A stretch of DNA of 64,000 nucleotides from Nakamurella deserti (GCF_003260015.1 NZ_QCXS01000002.1:2294001-2358000); one strand, 5' to 3'. Shown: positions 26,571 through 35,989, counted from the stretch's first letter. The notes: generated from the sequence alone by a model not told the origin. A program made the numbers and translations.

Positions 26571-26740
26571 GACCGGGCCCGGGGCCGGGACCGGGCCCGG
26601 GGCCGGGACCGGGGCCGGGGCCGGGGCCGGGGCCGGGCCCGGGGCCGGGACCGGGGCCGGGGCCGGGACCGGGGCCGGGGCCGGGCCCGGGGCCGGGACC
26701 GGGGCCGGGGCCGGGGCCGGGGCCGGGGCCGGGGCCGGGG
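26571..26740 (+). repeat. (GGGNCC)n hexanucleotide array, about 28 units
   Basis: A 170-bp run consists of the hexamer GGGNCC. N is mostly G (GGGGCC), with interspersed GGGACC and GGGCCC units, often in a GGGACC-GGGGCC-GGGCCC order. It is 100% G+C apart from the A or T of the GGGACC units. It lies between nadE and the GH13 gene, 333 bp upstream of the nadE start. The G-rich strand could form G-quadruplexes. In translation it gives Pro-Gly or Pro-Ala repeats that do not belong to a recognised gene. Confidence 0.95.
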
Positions 26741-26902
26741 TGACGCTGCACACCGGGCAGCCGCAGCCGCCAGGCCGCGGCCAGGAACAACCGGGCTGGA
26801 AGTCCGCAGCCCCGCCGGGCCGGGCCACGGCGCGAGGCCGGGCTGCCGCGCCCGCCGGGCGGCCGCGCGGGGTCCGCAGCGCCGGTACCGGTCGGCCCCG
26901 CT

Positions 26903-28639
26903 TCAGCCGCGGCGCAGGACCCGCGCCTCCCAGGGCCGCAGCGTCAGTCCGCCGCCGGCGTCGGGATAGTTGCCGATGACCAGCTCGGCGTCGCCCCAGG
27001 TGGCGTCGATCTCGTCCCCGACCGGCACCGTGACCTCGTCCCCCGAGAAGTTGGCGACGACGAGCAGGGTGGTGGCGTCCAGGCGGCGGGTGAAGGCGTA
27101 GATCGTCGGGTCGGTGGCCAGCAGCATCGTGAAGTCGCCGACCGCGACCGTCGGTTCGGTGTGCCGGAGCTCGATCAACTTCCGGTAGTGGTGGAACACC
27201 GAATCCGGGTTCGCGCGTTCCGCGGCGGCGTTGATCTCGGTGTGGTTGGGATTGACCCGGAACCACGGTGTACCGGTGGTGAAGCCGGCGTTGTCCCCGG
27301 CGGTCCACTGCACCGGGGTGCGGGCGTTGTCGCGGCTCATCGCGCGCATCCCGGGCAGGATGTCCTCCGGCGAGCGGCCCGCGGCGACCGCCTCCCGGTA
27401 GAAGTTCACCGACTCGATGTCGGCGAAGTCCTCGCCCGAGTCGAAGCCGATGTTGGTCATGCCGAGCTCTTCGCCCTGGTAGACGTACGGCGTGCCGCGG
27501 TGCAGGTGCAGCACGGTGGCCAGCAGCTTCGCCGACTCGACCCGGAATGCGCCGTCGTCGCCGAACCGGCTGACCGCGCGGGGCTGGTCGTGGTTGTCCC
27601 AGTAGAGACTGTTCCAGCCGACGTCGGCCAGGGCCGCCTGCCAGCGCCCGAAGCTGGCCTTGAGGTCGAGCAGGTCGAGCCCGGTGTAGTTCCACTTCGG
27701 TCCGTCGAAGTCCAGGCCGACGTGCTCGAACTGGAAGATCATGTCGACCTCGGGGTTGGCCGGGTCGGTGTAGACAACAGCGTGCTCGACGCTCGTGCCC
27801 GGGGTCTCGCCCACGGTCAGCAGCTTCGGCCGGCCCTCGAAGACCGCGCCGTGCATCTCCCGGAGGAACTCGTGGATGCGCGGCCCGTTCTGGTAGAGGA
27901 AGGACCCGTCTCCGTAGGGCGACCCGGGCGACGAGGGTCCGTCGGTCAGCGGCAGCGTCTTGGAGATCATGTTGATGACGTCCATCCGGAAGCCGTCGAC
28001 CCCGCGGTCCAGCCACCAGTTCATCATCGCGTAGACGGCCTGCCGGACCTCCGGGTTCTCCCAGTTCAGGTCGGGCTGCTTCCTGGAGAACAGGTGCAGG
28101 TAGTACTCGCCGGTCGTCTCGTCGAGTTCCCAGGCCGGGCCGGAGAAGAACGACTCCCAGTTCGTCGGCTCGGCGCCGGGCGCGCCGGCCGCCATCCCGT
28201 CCCGGGCGGGACGCCACCAGTACCAGTCGCGCTTCGGGTTGTCCTTCGACGACCTGGATTCCACGAACCACGGGTGCTCGTCGGAGGTGTGGTTGACGAC
28301 GAGGTCCATCACGATCTTGATGCCGCGTCCGTGGGCGGCGGCGAGCAGCTCGTCGAACTGGTCCAGCGTGCCGAACGTCGGGTCGATGTCGGTGTAGTCG
28401 CTGATGTCGTAGCCGTTGTCGTCCTGCGGGGACCGGTAGATCGGGGACAGCCAGACGACGTCGACCCCGAGTGCCTGCAGGTGGTCCAGGTGCGCGATGA
28501 CACCGCCCAGATCGCCGATGCCGTCGCCGTCGGAGTCGGCGAAGCTGCGCGGGTAGATCTGGTAGACCACCGACGACTTCCACCAGGGTTCGATCGCGGC
28601 GTGATCGGCGGTGCGGTCGGTCGCGACCGGGTCGGTCAT
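26903..28639 (-). CDS. GH13 alpha-glucosidase (oligo-1,6-glucosidase type)
   Basis: The 578-residue glycoside hydrolase hydrolyses terminal alpha-glucosidic bonds of short oligosaccharides in the cytosol. The barrel motifs are present: DLVVNHTSDEH, the nucleophile Asp220 in GFRMDVINMIS, the acid/base Glu278 in LLTVGETPG, and Asp351 in NHDQPRAVSRFG. The Val after the nucleophile (MDVIN) is the residue associated with alpha-1,6 (isomaltose) preference in oligo-1,6-glucosidases. No signal peptide is seen. The ATG follows GAGGAGACCC, a good ribosome site, so an upstream in-frame ATG is not used. The citrate-type transporter is upstream but separated by a terminator. Confidence 0.94.
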   Translation of the reverse strand: MTDPVATDRTADHAAIEPWWKSSVVYQIYPRSFADSDGDGIGDLGGVIAHLDHLQALGVDVVWLSPIYRSPQDDNGYDISDYTDIDPTFGTLDQFDELLAAAHGRGIKIVMDLVVNHTSDEHPWFVESRSSKDNPKRDWYWWRPARDGMAAGAPGAEPTNWESFFSGPAWELDETTGEYYLHLFSRKQPDLNWENPEVRQAVYAMMNWWLDRGVDGFRMDVINMISKTLPLTDGPSSPGSPYGDGSFLYQNGPRIHEFLREMHGAVFEGRPKLLTVGETPGTSVEHAVVYTDPANPEVDMIFQFEHVGLDFDGPKWNYTGLDLLDLKASFGRWQAALADVGWNSLYWDNHDQPRAVSRFGDDGAFRVESAKLLATVLHLHRGTPYVYQGEELGMTNIGFDSGEDFADIESVNFYREAVAAGRSPEDILPGMRAMSRDNARTPVQWTAGDNAGFTTGTPWFRVNPNHTEINAAAERANPDSVFHHYRKLIELRHTEPTVAVGDFTMLLATDPTIYAFTRRLDATTLLVVANFSGDEVTVPVGDEIDATWGDAELVIGNYPDAGGGLTLRPWEARVLRRG

Positions 28640-28686
28640 CGGGTCTCCTCGGGGAACGGCAGCTGGTCCGTCGGACCCTAACGGCA

Positions 28687-28725
28687 ACGACCGACAGTCG
28701 CCCTGCGTGGGCGACCGTCGGTCGT
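28687..28725 (-). terminator. Terminator after the CitMHS transporter gene
   Basis: This is a 17-bp stem with one mismatch and a five-base loop, between the stop of the transporter gene and the start of the GH13 gene, both on the minus strand. Confidence 0.75.
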
Positions 28726-28781
28726 GGACCGCCGTCGTCGGCGACGGCCCCGCGGCGTGCGGGAGACCCGGGGGAAGGCGG

Positions 28782-30269
28782 TCAGCCCAGCGGGATGACG
28801 CCCAGGAGGATGGCGACGACCAGCATCACGACCGAGCAGAGCGCGGCGCGCCACAGCACCTTCTTGTGGAACTCCGCCATGCCGACCCTGGCCAGCGAGA
28901 TCAGCAGCAACATGGCCGGGACCAGCGGACTGGTCATGTGCACCGGCTGGCCGATGATCGACGCCTGGGCCATCTCGACCGGGGTGATGCCGTACTGGCC
29001 GGCCGCCTCGGACAGGATCGGCAGCACGCCGAAGTAGAAGGCGTCGTTGCTCATGAAGAACGTGAACGGCATGCTCAGCAGACCCGTGATGACGGCGAAC
29101 CACGGGCCAAGCCCGGACGGCACCACGTCCACGATCGCGTCGGCCATCGCGGTGACCATGCCGGTGCCCTCGAGCACACCGACCAGGACCGCGGCGGCGA
29201 ACACCATGGACACCACGCCGACGATGGAACCGGCGTGCGCCTTGATCCGCTCGGCCTGGTCGTCCTGCTTCGGGAAGTTGACGACCAGGGCGATCGCGGC
29301 GGCGATCATGAACAGCAGCGCCAGCGGGAACTCGTCCAGGCCGAGCAGCACCAGCAGGCTGACGGTCAGACCGAGGTTGACCCAGATCAGCTTCGGTCGC
29401 AGCGTGGGGCGGTCGGGGTCCAGACCCCCGACCAGATCGTCTGAGCCGTCGGAACCGTGGGTGTCGCGACCGTCGTCGGTGCCGCCGCCCACCGGGCCAC
29501 CGGTGAGGCTGTCCAGGTCGAGGTCGGCGGAGCCACCGCCGGGGCGGGTGAGCAGGGCGACGGGGCCGTCACCACGGGTGCCCGCGGTGGCGCCGACCGA
29601 GGCCGCGACCAGCTCGAGGGTGTCGCCGGAGGCCTCGAGCCGCTTCTTCTCCGAGCGGCCCAGGAAGTACGCCAGGACGAACACGGTGCCGATCGCGGCG
29701 ATCATGCCCGGCACCATCGGCAGGAACAGGTCGTTGGGCGAGACGTTCAGCACGGTGGCCGCGCGGACGGTCGGCCCACCCCACGGGACGATGTTGAGCA
29801 CGCCGTTGGCCAGCACCGCGACCACGGTCAGCACGACGGGGCTCATCCCGAGCCGGCGGTAGATCGGCATCAGCGCCGAGACCGTGATGATGAAGGTGGT
29901 CGAGCCGTCACCGTCCAGCGAAACGAGCCCGGCGAGCACGGCGGTGCCCATCACCAGGCGTACCGGGCTGTTGCCGACCACGCGCAGGATGAGCCGGATC
30001 AGCGGGTCGAAGAGCCCGACGTCGATCATCAGGCCGAAGAAGATGATGGCGAAGAAGAGCAGGGCGGCGGTCGGGGCGAAGCTCTTGATCGCGGCCATGA
30101 CGGTGTCCGCGACGCCCTCGTCCTCGGGGAGCCGGGCGGCACCGAACTGCACCGCGGCGATCCCGAAGGTCACCGGGACCAGGATGAGCGCGACGACCGG
30201 CGTCAGTCGCTTACTCAGAATCAGATACATGAAGACCGCGATCATCGCGAATCCCAGACCGATGAGCAT
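28782..30269 (-). CDS. CitMHS-family citrate/metal symporter
   Basis: This 495-residue membrane protein has about twelve hydrophobic segments. The family signature DGDGSTTFIITVSAL (about residues 118-132), NIVPWGGPTVRAATVL and the late FMSNDAFYFGVLPIL place it in CitMHS, which imports citrate complexed with Mg2+, Ca2+ or other divalent metals with protons. A central cytoplasmic loop of about 85 residues is Asp/Gly-rich (DSLTGGPVGGGTDDGRDTHG) and longer than usual. A GAAGGAGCACC ribosome site precedes the ATG. No citrate-responsive two-component genes are adjacent. Confidence 0.92.
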   Translation of the reverse strand: MLIGLGFAMIAVFMYLILSKRLTPVVALILVPVTFGIAAVQFGAARLPEDEGVADTVMAAIKSFAPTAALLFFAIIFFGLMIDVGLFDPLIRLILRVVGNSPVRLVMGTAVLAGLVSLDGDGSTTFIITVSALMPIYRRLGMSPVVLTVVAVLANGVLNIVPWGGPTVRAATVLNVSPNDLFLPMVPGMIAAIGTVFVLAYFLGRSEKKRLEASGDTLELVAASVGATAGTRGDGPVALLTRPGGGSADLDLDSLTGGPVGGGTDDGRDTHGSDGSDDLVGGLDPDRPTLRPKLIWVNLGLTVSLLVLLGLDEFPLALLFMIAAAIALVVNFPKQDDQAERIKAHAGSIVGVVSMVFAAAVLVGVLEGTGMVTAMADAIVDVVPSGLGPWFAVITGLLSMPFTFFMSNDAFYFGVLPILSEAAGQYGITPVEMAQASIIGQPVHMTSPLVPAMLLLISLARVGMAEFHKKVLWRAALCSVVMLVVAILLGVIPLG

Positions 30270-30334
30270 CGGTGCTCCTTCTCGACGGTGAGTGTTGGCA
30301 CGACCCTAGGAAGGGCTCGTGCCGACGGTCACGC

Positions 30335-30346
30335 TTGTGGACACAA
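30335..30346. promoter_or_regulatory. Imperfect inverted repeat upstream of the CitMHS gene
   Basis: TTGTG and CACAA face each other across two bases, flanked by ACGGT and ACCGT, 66 bases upstream of the transporter start codon. This could be an operator, but no regulator gene is next to it. Judged from symmetry only. Confidence 0.25.
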
Positions 30347-30395
30347 CCGTCGTTGAGGACGCAAGCGTCGTTGTGGTCGTTGTGGTCGTCGGCGT

Positions 30396-30462
30396 CCCGC
30401 CCGGCCGGTGGTGGCGCCCGGACCCGCCCGGCCGGCGGTGGCGCCCGGACCCGTCCGGTCGG
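30396..30462 (+). repeat. 27-bp direct repeat, two and a half copies
   Basis: A unit beginning CCCGCCCGGCCGG and ending GGCGCCCGGA occurs at 30396 and 30423 with one base difference, and a partial third starts at 30450. It lies in the 410-bp gap between the divergent CitMHS and amidohydrolase genes. No gene was recognised in that gap. Confidence 0.75.
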
Positions 30463-30679
30463 CACGGGTCCCGGGACCGGTCCGACGCCGGTCGGGACGA
30501 CCGCGTCCGCCCGACCCACAGCCCGGTGACGTCGGCTTCACGCGTTCCTCCCGTTCTGGCGGCGCACGATGCCCTTCGCGGTGGCGGCCACGACGACCAC
30601 CGTCGGCGGTCACTGTTACCGTCCGGATCCCGGCGGGGCCGCCCACCGGAGTCGCTGCACCCGAGGAAAGGCTCGTCGC

Positions 30680-32023
30680 ATGAGTGGGTCGAATGTCCTC
30701 GTCCGGTCGTGTCAGGTCCTGCAGCTGCCGGACGGAGGTCCCGGCACGGTGCTGCCCGACCACGACCTGCACCTCGCCGACGGCCGGATCGCCGCGATCG
30801 TCCCGACCGGCACCCTCCCGGTCCCCCCGGACGTCCGGATCGTCGACGGGCACGGTCTGCTCGCCATGCCGGGTCTCACCAACGGCCACTCCCACCTGCC
30901 GATGGTGCTGATGCGCGGCGCCGCCGAGGACGTCGGCATCGAGGAATGGTTCAACGACCTGATCTGGCCGATGGAGATGAACCTGACCCCGGACCGGGTC
31001 CATGCCGGCGCCCGGCTCGCGATCGCCGAGATGCTGCTGGGCGGGGTCACGGCCGTCGCCGACCACTACTTCGCCACCGACCGCATCGCCGAGGCCGCCG
31101 TCGAGCTGGGGATCCGCGCCAACCTGGCGCCGACGTTCTTCTCCAGCGACGGTCCGGACGGCCGGCGTGCGGCCGTCGCCGCCGCCGTCGCCGTGCGCGA
31201 CGCCGGGTCGCCGCTGCTCACCGCCAGCCTGGGACCGCACGCGACCTACACGGTCGACGAGGACGATCTGCGCTGGTTCGCCGACGCCGCGGTGGCGGAG
31301 GGGCTGCCGATCCACATCCACACCTCGGAGACGATCGAGCAGACCCGGGCCTCGCAGGCGAAGCTGGGTGTCACCCCGATCGAGGTGCTGGCCCGGACAG
31401 GGGTGCTGGCGGCGGGCGCCCTGATCGCCCACGGCACCGGCATCGTGGCCGAAGACCTGCCGGTGCTGGCCGAACACCGCGACCGGGTGGGTGTCGCCAG
31501 CTGCCCCAAGGGCTATTTCAAGGTGGCCATGCAGACCATGACCCCGGTCCGCGGCCTGCTCGGGCACGGCATCCGGGTGGGTGTGGGGACCGACGGCGCC
31601 GCCAGCGGCAACACCCTCGACGTCCTGGAGCAGACCCGGCTGCTCGCGCTGTCGCAGAAACAGCAGGAGCACGATCCCGGGTTCCTGACGACGAGCGAGG
31701 CGTTGCGGCTGGCCACCCGGGGCGGCGCGTCGCTGGCGCCGTTCGGCACCACCGGATCGTTGGACGAGGGTGCCGCCGCCGACGTGGTGCTGATCGACCT
31801 TTCGGGGCCGCACTGCCAGCCGGTGCACGACCCGTTGGCCACGCTGCTGTACTCGGCGCGCGCGAGCGATGTCCGCACGGTCATCGTCGACGGCGAAGTG
31901 GTGGTCGAGGATCGTCGGCTCGTCCGCGGCGACCTCGCGGAGATCGTCCGGGACGCGGCGGCCGTCGCACCCGAGCTCCTCGCCCGGCGGCCCGGGGAAG
32001 CGGTGCAGCACTATGCGCCGTGA
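30680..32023 (+). CDS. Amidohydrolase, MTA/SAH deaminase-like (ATZ/TRZ family)
   Basis: The 447-residue metal-dependent hydrolase has HxH metal ligands at His70 and His72 (NGHSHLPM), the IHIHTSET His, the LIAHGTG His, and the GTDGAASGN Asp typical of the cytosine-deaminase-like clan. It most resembles 5-methylthioadenosine/S-adenosylhomocysteine or guanine-type deaminases. MQTMTPVRGLLGHGIRVGVGTDG is characteristic of that branch. The substrate remains open. The start ATG follows GAGGAAAGGC. It stands alone between repeats and the esterase gene. Confidence 0.9.
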   Translation: MSGSNVLVRSCQVLQLPDGGPGTVLPDHDLHLADGRIAAIVPTGTLPVPPDVRIVDGHGLLAMPGLTNGHSHLPMVLMRGAAEDVGIEEWFNDLIWPMEMNLTPDRVHAGARLAIAEMLLGGVTAVADHYFATDRIAEAAVELGIRANLAPTFFSSDGPDGRRAAVAAAVAVRDAGSPLLTASLGPHATYTVDEDDLRWFADAAVAEGLPIHIHTSETIEQTRASQAKLGVTPIEVLARTGVLAAGALIAHGTGIVAEDLPVLAEHRDRVGVASCPKGYFKVAMQTMTPVRGLLGHGIRVGVGTDGAASGNTLDVLEQTRLLALSQKQQEHDPGFLTTSEALRLATRGGASLAPFGTTGSLDEGAAADVVLIDLSGPHCQPVHDPLATLLYSARASDVRTVIVDGEVVVEDRRLVRGDLAEIVRDAAAVAPELLARRPGEAVQHYAP

Positions 32024-32258
32024 CGCTACGTAGTAGCTCATTCACTCTTTGATGTAGAACCGCTGGTCCGAGCCGGTCCGGATGTCCCTCGGGCACCGAC
32101 ACGTCGGCCGGCTCTCCCTAGTCTGGGTCCGGGGGTGGAACGAAGTGGCGGAGTCGATCACGACCGGCGGTGTGCTCCCGGGGGCACCGGCGGTCGGATG
32201 CGACCGGGACGGCGAGCCGGTTAAACGTCGCGCACCCCGGACACGGTGGCCGCACCGG

Positions 32259-33326
32259 GTGCCCACCGATGCCGTCGGGACCGCCGCGATCTCACCGGCG
32301 CTGGCCCGCCGTCGGCGTGCCGTGCGCGCGGTCGTCGCGGTCGGGCTGGTGACGCTCGCCGGGTGCGCCGCCGGCGGGGTCGACCCCGCTCGCGGCGCCC
32401 CGGCCACCGTGGCCGCCGCACCCGACCCCGGACCGCCCGACCAGGAGGTCTCCCCCGGCACCGTCACCGACGCAACGGCCGGCCCCGACAGTGACCTCTT
32501 GATCGACTCGTGGCAACCACCCGCCGACCTCCCGGCCACCGGCCGGGTGACCGCGGCGCCGATCCCGGGCACGGTGTCCGGGTTCGACGCAGGCGACGCC
32601 TGGATCTACCTGCCGCCGGCGTACGCGACCGTGCCGCGGCCCCGCTTGCCCGTCCTGGTCCTGATGGCCGGGCAACCCGGCGAGCCCCGCAACTGGTTCG
32701 ACGGCGGCGACGTCGCCGGGACGATGGACGCCTACGCCGCGACGCACGCCGGGCTCGCGCCGGTGGTCGTGGTCCCGGACTGGCTCGGCACGTCCGGCGG
32801 GAACCCGCTGTGCGTGGATTCGCCGGGCACCGGCAACGACTGGACCTATCTCACCGTCGACGTCCACGACTGGATCCTGGACCGGCTGCAGGTCGCTCCC
32901 GACCCGGCCCGCTGGGCGGTGGGCGGGTTGTCCGCCGGCGGCACCTGCGCGCTGCAGCTGGCGACCCGCGACCCGGCCGCCTACCCGACCGTGCTGGCCT
33001 TCTCCGCGCAGGACCATCCCGTGCTCGAGACCGGCGACGACACGCTGGACACCATGTTCGGTGGGGACCGGGCCGCCTACGACGCCGTCGATCCGATGGC
33101 GCTGCTGGCCGACGGCACCTACCCCGCCAGTGCCGGCTTCTTCGCCGCGGGCGCCGACGACGCCGTCTACGGACCGCAGACGGCGGCGGTCTACGCAGCG
33201 GCCCGGGACGCCGGGATGGACGCGCGATACGCGATCCTGCCCGGCGGCCACGACTTCTCGTTCTGGTCGGCCGCGCTGGCGCTGACCGTCCCGTGGCTCG
33301 GTGCCCGGTTGGGGATCAGCGCGTGA
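32259..33326 (+). CDS. Exported esterase-like alpha/beta-hydrolase lipoprotein
   Basis: The protein has a basic n-region (ALARRRRAVRAVV), a hydrophobic stretch and the lipobox VTLAGC, so it should be anchored outside the membrane. The mature part is an alpha/beta-hydrolase of the esterase-D/enterochelin-esterase type: IYLPPAYATVPRPRLPVLVLMAGQ, a nucleophile elbow GGLSAGG, an AGADD acidic loop and the PGGHDFSFW histidine. The catalytic triad is therefore visible. The GTG at 32259 puts 36 residues before the lipid Cys; starts at 32145 (GTG) or 32082 (ATG) are possible. Its stop overlaps the start of the MprF-like gene (GTGA), which implies a joint role. Confidence 0.85.
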   Translation: MPTDAVGTAAISPALARRRRAVRAVVAVGLVTLAGCAAGGVDPARGAPATVAAAPDPGPPDQEVSPGTVTDATAGPDSDLLIDSWQPPADLPATGRVTAAPIPGTVSGFDAGDAWIYLPPAYATVPRPRLPVLVLMAGQPGEPRNWFDGGDVAGTMDAYAATHAGLAPVVVVPDWLGTSGGNPLCVDSPGTGNDWTYLTVDVHDWILDRLQVAPDPARWAVGGLSAGGTCALQLATRDPAAYPTVLAFSAQDHPVLETGDDTLDTMFGGDRAAYDAVDPMALLADGTYPASAGFFAAGADDAVYGPQTAAVYAAARDAGMDARYAILPGGHDFSFWSAALALTVPWLGARLGISA

Positions 33327-35941
33327 CCGCGCCCCTCGTCCCGGCGGCGGCACCCGGAACCGGCGGCCCGGCGGGCCGGCTCCGGCGGGGGCTGCACCGC
33401 GACGTGCCCAGACTGCTGCAGGCGCCGGTCACCTGGGGCTTCGTCGCGGTGTTCTGGGTGCTGGCGATCGTCACCGGGTCGCTGGTCCACGGCCCCCGGG
33501 AACGTGTCCTGCGCGACGTCGGCGCGAGCGTGGAGTCGTTCGAGCGGCTCCGGCTGTTCACCTTCGTAACCTCCGGCGGGTGGGCGCCCGGCCTGCTCGA
33601 GTACCTGCTGGCCACGGTCGCCGTCGTGGGCGTGGGCCTGGTCGTCGAACGTCACTGGGGATCGGTCCGGTTGCTGTGGGTGGCGCTGCTGACCCAGTTT
33701 CTCGGGGTGGCGCTGGGGCTGGCCGCCGCCGACGTCCTCGACCGCTGGGGCAGCGACCTCGCGTCGGAGATGACGGCGGACGCGATCGTCGGGCCGTGGC
33801 CGATGCTGGTCGGTGTCCTGCTCGCGTTCAGTGCGACCACGACACCGCTGTGGCGGCGACGGATCCGGCTGGGCGTGCTCGCCGCGGTCGCCGTGCTGAC
33901 CCTCTACAACGGCTCGCTCGACAACATGCTGCGGGTCGGGGCGGCGGTGGTCGGGCTGCTGCTGGGCCGTGTCGTGCTGACGCGGTCGCGGTACCCCCGG
34001 ACGCTGCGGTCGGCCCGCCGGGAGACCCGGGCGACCGTCGCGGTGCTGATGGCCGCGTCGGCGATCGGTCCGGTGCTGGTGGCGCTGAACAACCGGGCCG
34101 CCGGGCCGTTCATCGTGCTGCGCTACACCCTGGTGTCACCGCAGGTCGGCCCGGACGAACTGGACCGCCTGTGCCGGCTCGGGGTCACCGCGCAGCGATG
34201 CGAGGAGTACACCCGCCAGCTGCGTTTCCACGGGGTCGGGCCGGTCGTTCTGTCGCTGCTGCCGTCCCTGTTGGTGCTGCTGCTGGCCTACGGACTGATG
34301 AAGGGCCGCCGCTTCGCCTGGTGGTCGATGGTGGCGGTGCAGACCCTGCTGGCCGGCCTCGGTCTGGTGATGTTCCTCCAGGCGCTCGCCCACCGGCGGC
34401 AGCCGGCACTCCGGGACGCACCGTTCATCCTGGGCGGCAACACCCTGGCCCAGATCACCCCGTTGCTGGTGCCGCTCATCCTGGTGACGGTGCTGCTGCT
34501 GACACGCTGGGCGTTCGACATCCCGGCGCCGCGCGGCACCTACCGGGGTCTGGCGCGGCTGCTGGCCGTCGCGGTGGCCTCGCTGTTCGTGCTCTTCGTC
34601 GGTGCGGGTCTGCTCATCGCCGGCCAGTTCACGCCGACCCCGTCGGTGGCCGACCTGATCAACGAGTTCCCGCACCGGCTCGCGCCCCCGGGGTACCTCG
34701 GGCTGATCGGCCTGGACTTCGTCCCGACCACCATCGCCGGCACCCTGCTGTTCGAATGGACGGGCATCGCGCTCTGGGGCATCGCCATCGCCGGGGTGCT
34801 GCGCAGCTTCAACGCCAACCGGGTCGACACCACCGCCCGCGACGCCGCCGACGCCCGCCGCATCCTTCAGATGCACGGCCGGCAGGCGCTCTCGTACCTG
34901 ACGATGTGGCAGGGCAACACGTACTGGTTCACCCCCGCCCGGAGCAGCTTCGTCGCCTACCGGGTGCAGAGCGGGGTCGCGATCACCATGGGCGACGCCA
35001 TCGGGCCGGCGGCGGAGACCGCGGACGCGATGCGCGGTTTCGCGGAGTTCTGTGCCTCGCGCAGCTGGACGTTCTGCTTCTACTCCACCACCGGCGGTGC
35101 CAGGGACATCGGTTCGTCGTTCGGCTGGCCGTCCGTGCAGGTGGCGGAGGAGGCGATGCTGCCGCTCGGGTCGCTGACGTTCAGCGGCAAGAAGTTCCAG
35201 GACATCCGGACCGCGGTCAGCCGCGCCGCCCGCGAGGGGATCAGCACCCGCTGGCTGAGCTTCCCGGAGGCGCCGTTGGACGTCAGCGAGCAGATCGCCG
35301 CCATCTCCGAGGAGTGGATGGACACCAAGGGGTTGCCGGAGATGGGCTTCACCCTGGGCGGTGTCGACGAGATCGACGATCCCGCGGTGCGTTGCCTGAT
35401 CGCCGTCGACGAGGCCGGGCTGATCCACGGCATCACCTCGTGGCTGCCGGTGTACCGCGACGGCGCCCCGATCGGCTGGACGCTGGACTACATGCGGCGG
35501 CGGTCCGAGGGCTTCAAGGGCGGGATGGAGTTCCTGATCAGCCGGGCGGCGCTGCAGTTCCAGGAGGAGGGCGCGGAGTTCGTCAGTCTGTCGGGAGCGC
35601 CGCTGGCCCGGATGGAGCAGGGGCGGACGCCGACGGCGCTGCAGCGCCTGCTGGACGCCACCGGGCACCGGATGGAACCGGTGTACGGCTTCCGCTCGCT
35701 GCTGTCGTTCAAGGCGAAGTTCCAGCCGGTGTACCGGCCGATCCACATGATCTATCCGGAGGCGGCGGCGCTCCCCCGGATCGGCAACGCGATCAGCCGG
35801 GCGTACCTGCCGCACCTGTCGCTGGTGGACGCCGTGCGGCTGCTCCGCAAGCTCCGGCCGGCGACACCGGAACGGGCTCGACCGGCGACGGCGGCCGTCG
35901 ACCCCGCGCGTCCGGCGGAACAGCTCGCGCCCCGGCCCTGA
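33323..35941 (+). CDS. MprF-like membrane protein (DUF2156 aminoacyl-lipid synthase)
   Basis: This 872-residue protein has an N-terminal membrane half with roughly ten to twelve helices. The first four to six look rhomboid-like (YLLATVAVVGVGLVVERHWGS). The cytoplasmic C-terminal half (from about residue 505) matches the DUF2156/phosphatidylglycerol lysyltransferase catalytic domain: MHGRQALSYLTMWQGNTYWF, GDAIGP, GFSLGG-like GFTLGGVDEIDD, and LDYMRRRSEGFKGGMEFLI. Enzymes of this class transfer an amino acid from aminoacyl-tRNA to phosphatidylglycerol, lowering surface charge and giving resistance to cationic peptides. The amino acid used is not predictable. The gene is coupled to an exported esterase. 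Confidence 0.9.
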   Translation: MTAPLVPAAAPGTGGPAGRLRRGLHRDVPRLLQAPVTWGFVAVFWVLAIVTGSLVHGPRERVLRDVGASVESFERLRLFTFVTSGGWAPGLLEYLLATVAVVGVGLVVERHWGSVRLLWVALLTQFLGVALGLAAADVLDRWGSDLASEMTADAIVGPWPMLVGVLLAFSATTTPLWRRRIRLGVLAAVAVLTLYNGSLDNMLRVGAAVVGLLLGRVVLTRSRYPRTLRSARRETRATVAVLMAASAIGPVLVALNNRAAGPFIVLRYTLVSPQVGPDELDRLCRLGVTAQRCEEYTRQLRFHGVGPVVLSLLPSLLVLLLAYGLMKGRRFAWWSMVAVQTLLAGLGLVMFLQALAHRRQPALRDAPFILGGNTLAQITPLLVPLILVTVLLLTRWAFDIPAPRGTYRGLARLLAVAVASLFVLFVGAGLLIAGQFTPTPSVADLINEFPHRLAPPGYLGLIGLDFVPTTIAGTLLFEWTGIALWGIAIAGVLRSFNANRVDTTARDAADARRILQMHGRQALSYLTMWQGNTYWFTPARSSFVAYRVQSGVAITMGDAIGPAAETADAMRGFAEFCASRSWTFCFYSTTGGARDIGSSFGWPSVQVAEEAMLPLGSLTFSGKKFQDIRTAVSRAAREGISTRWLSFPEAPLDVSEQIAAISEEWMDTKGLPEMGFTLGGVDEIDDPAVRCLIAVDEAGLIHGITSWLPVYRDGAPIGWTLDYMRRRSEGFKGGMEFLISRAALQFQEEGAEFVSLSGAPLARMEQGRTPTALQRLLDATGHRMEPVYGFRSLLSFKAKFQPVYRPIHMIYPEAAALPRIGNAISRAYLPHLSLVDAVRLLRKLRPATPERARPATAAVDPARPAEQLAPRP

Positions 35942-35956
35942 CACCGCCGGCAGACG

Positions 35957-35989
35957 AGAAAGCCCCCGGCTGGTGGCCGGGGGCTTCTC
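35957..35989 (+). terminator. Terminator after the MprF-like gene
   Basis: The hairpin AGCCCCCGGC / GCCGGGGGCT with outer GAGA/TCTC pairs lies 15 bases after the stop codon. It is stable, with a short TTCT following the stem. Confidence 0.85.

Noticed and set aside
26239-28583. Collagen-like Pro-Gly or Pro-Ala protein across the GGGNCC array
   Set aside because: The open frame is a result of the repeat having no stops. It has no ribosome site, no signal peptide and no conserved domain, and it merges into the antisense or alternate frame of the GH13 gene.
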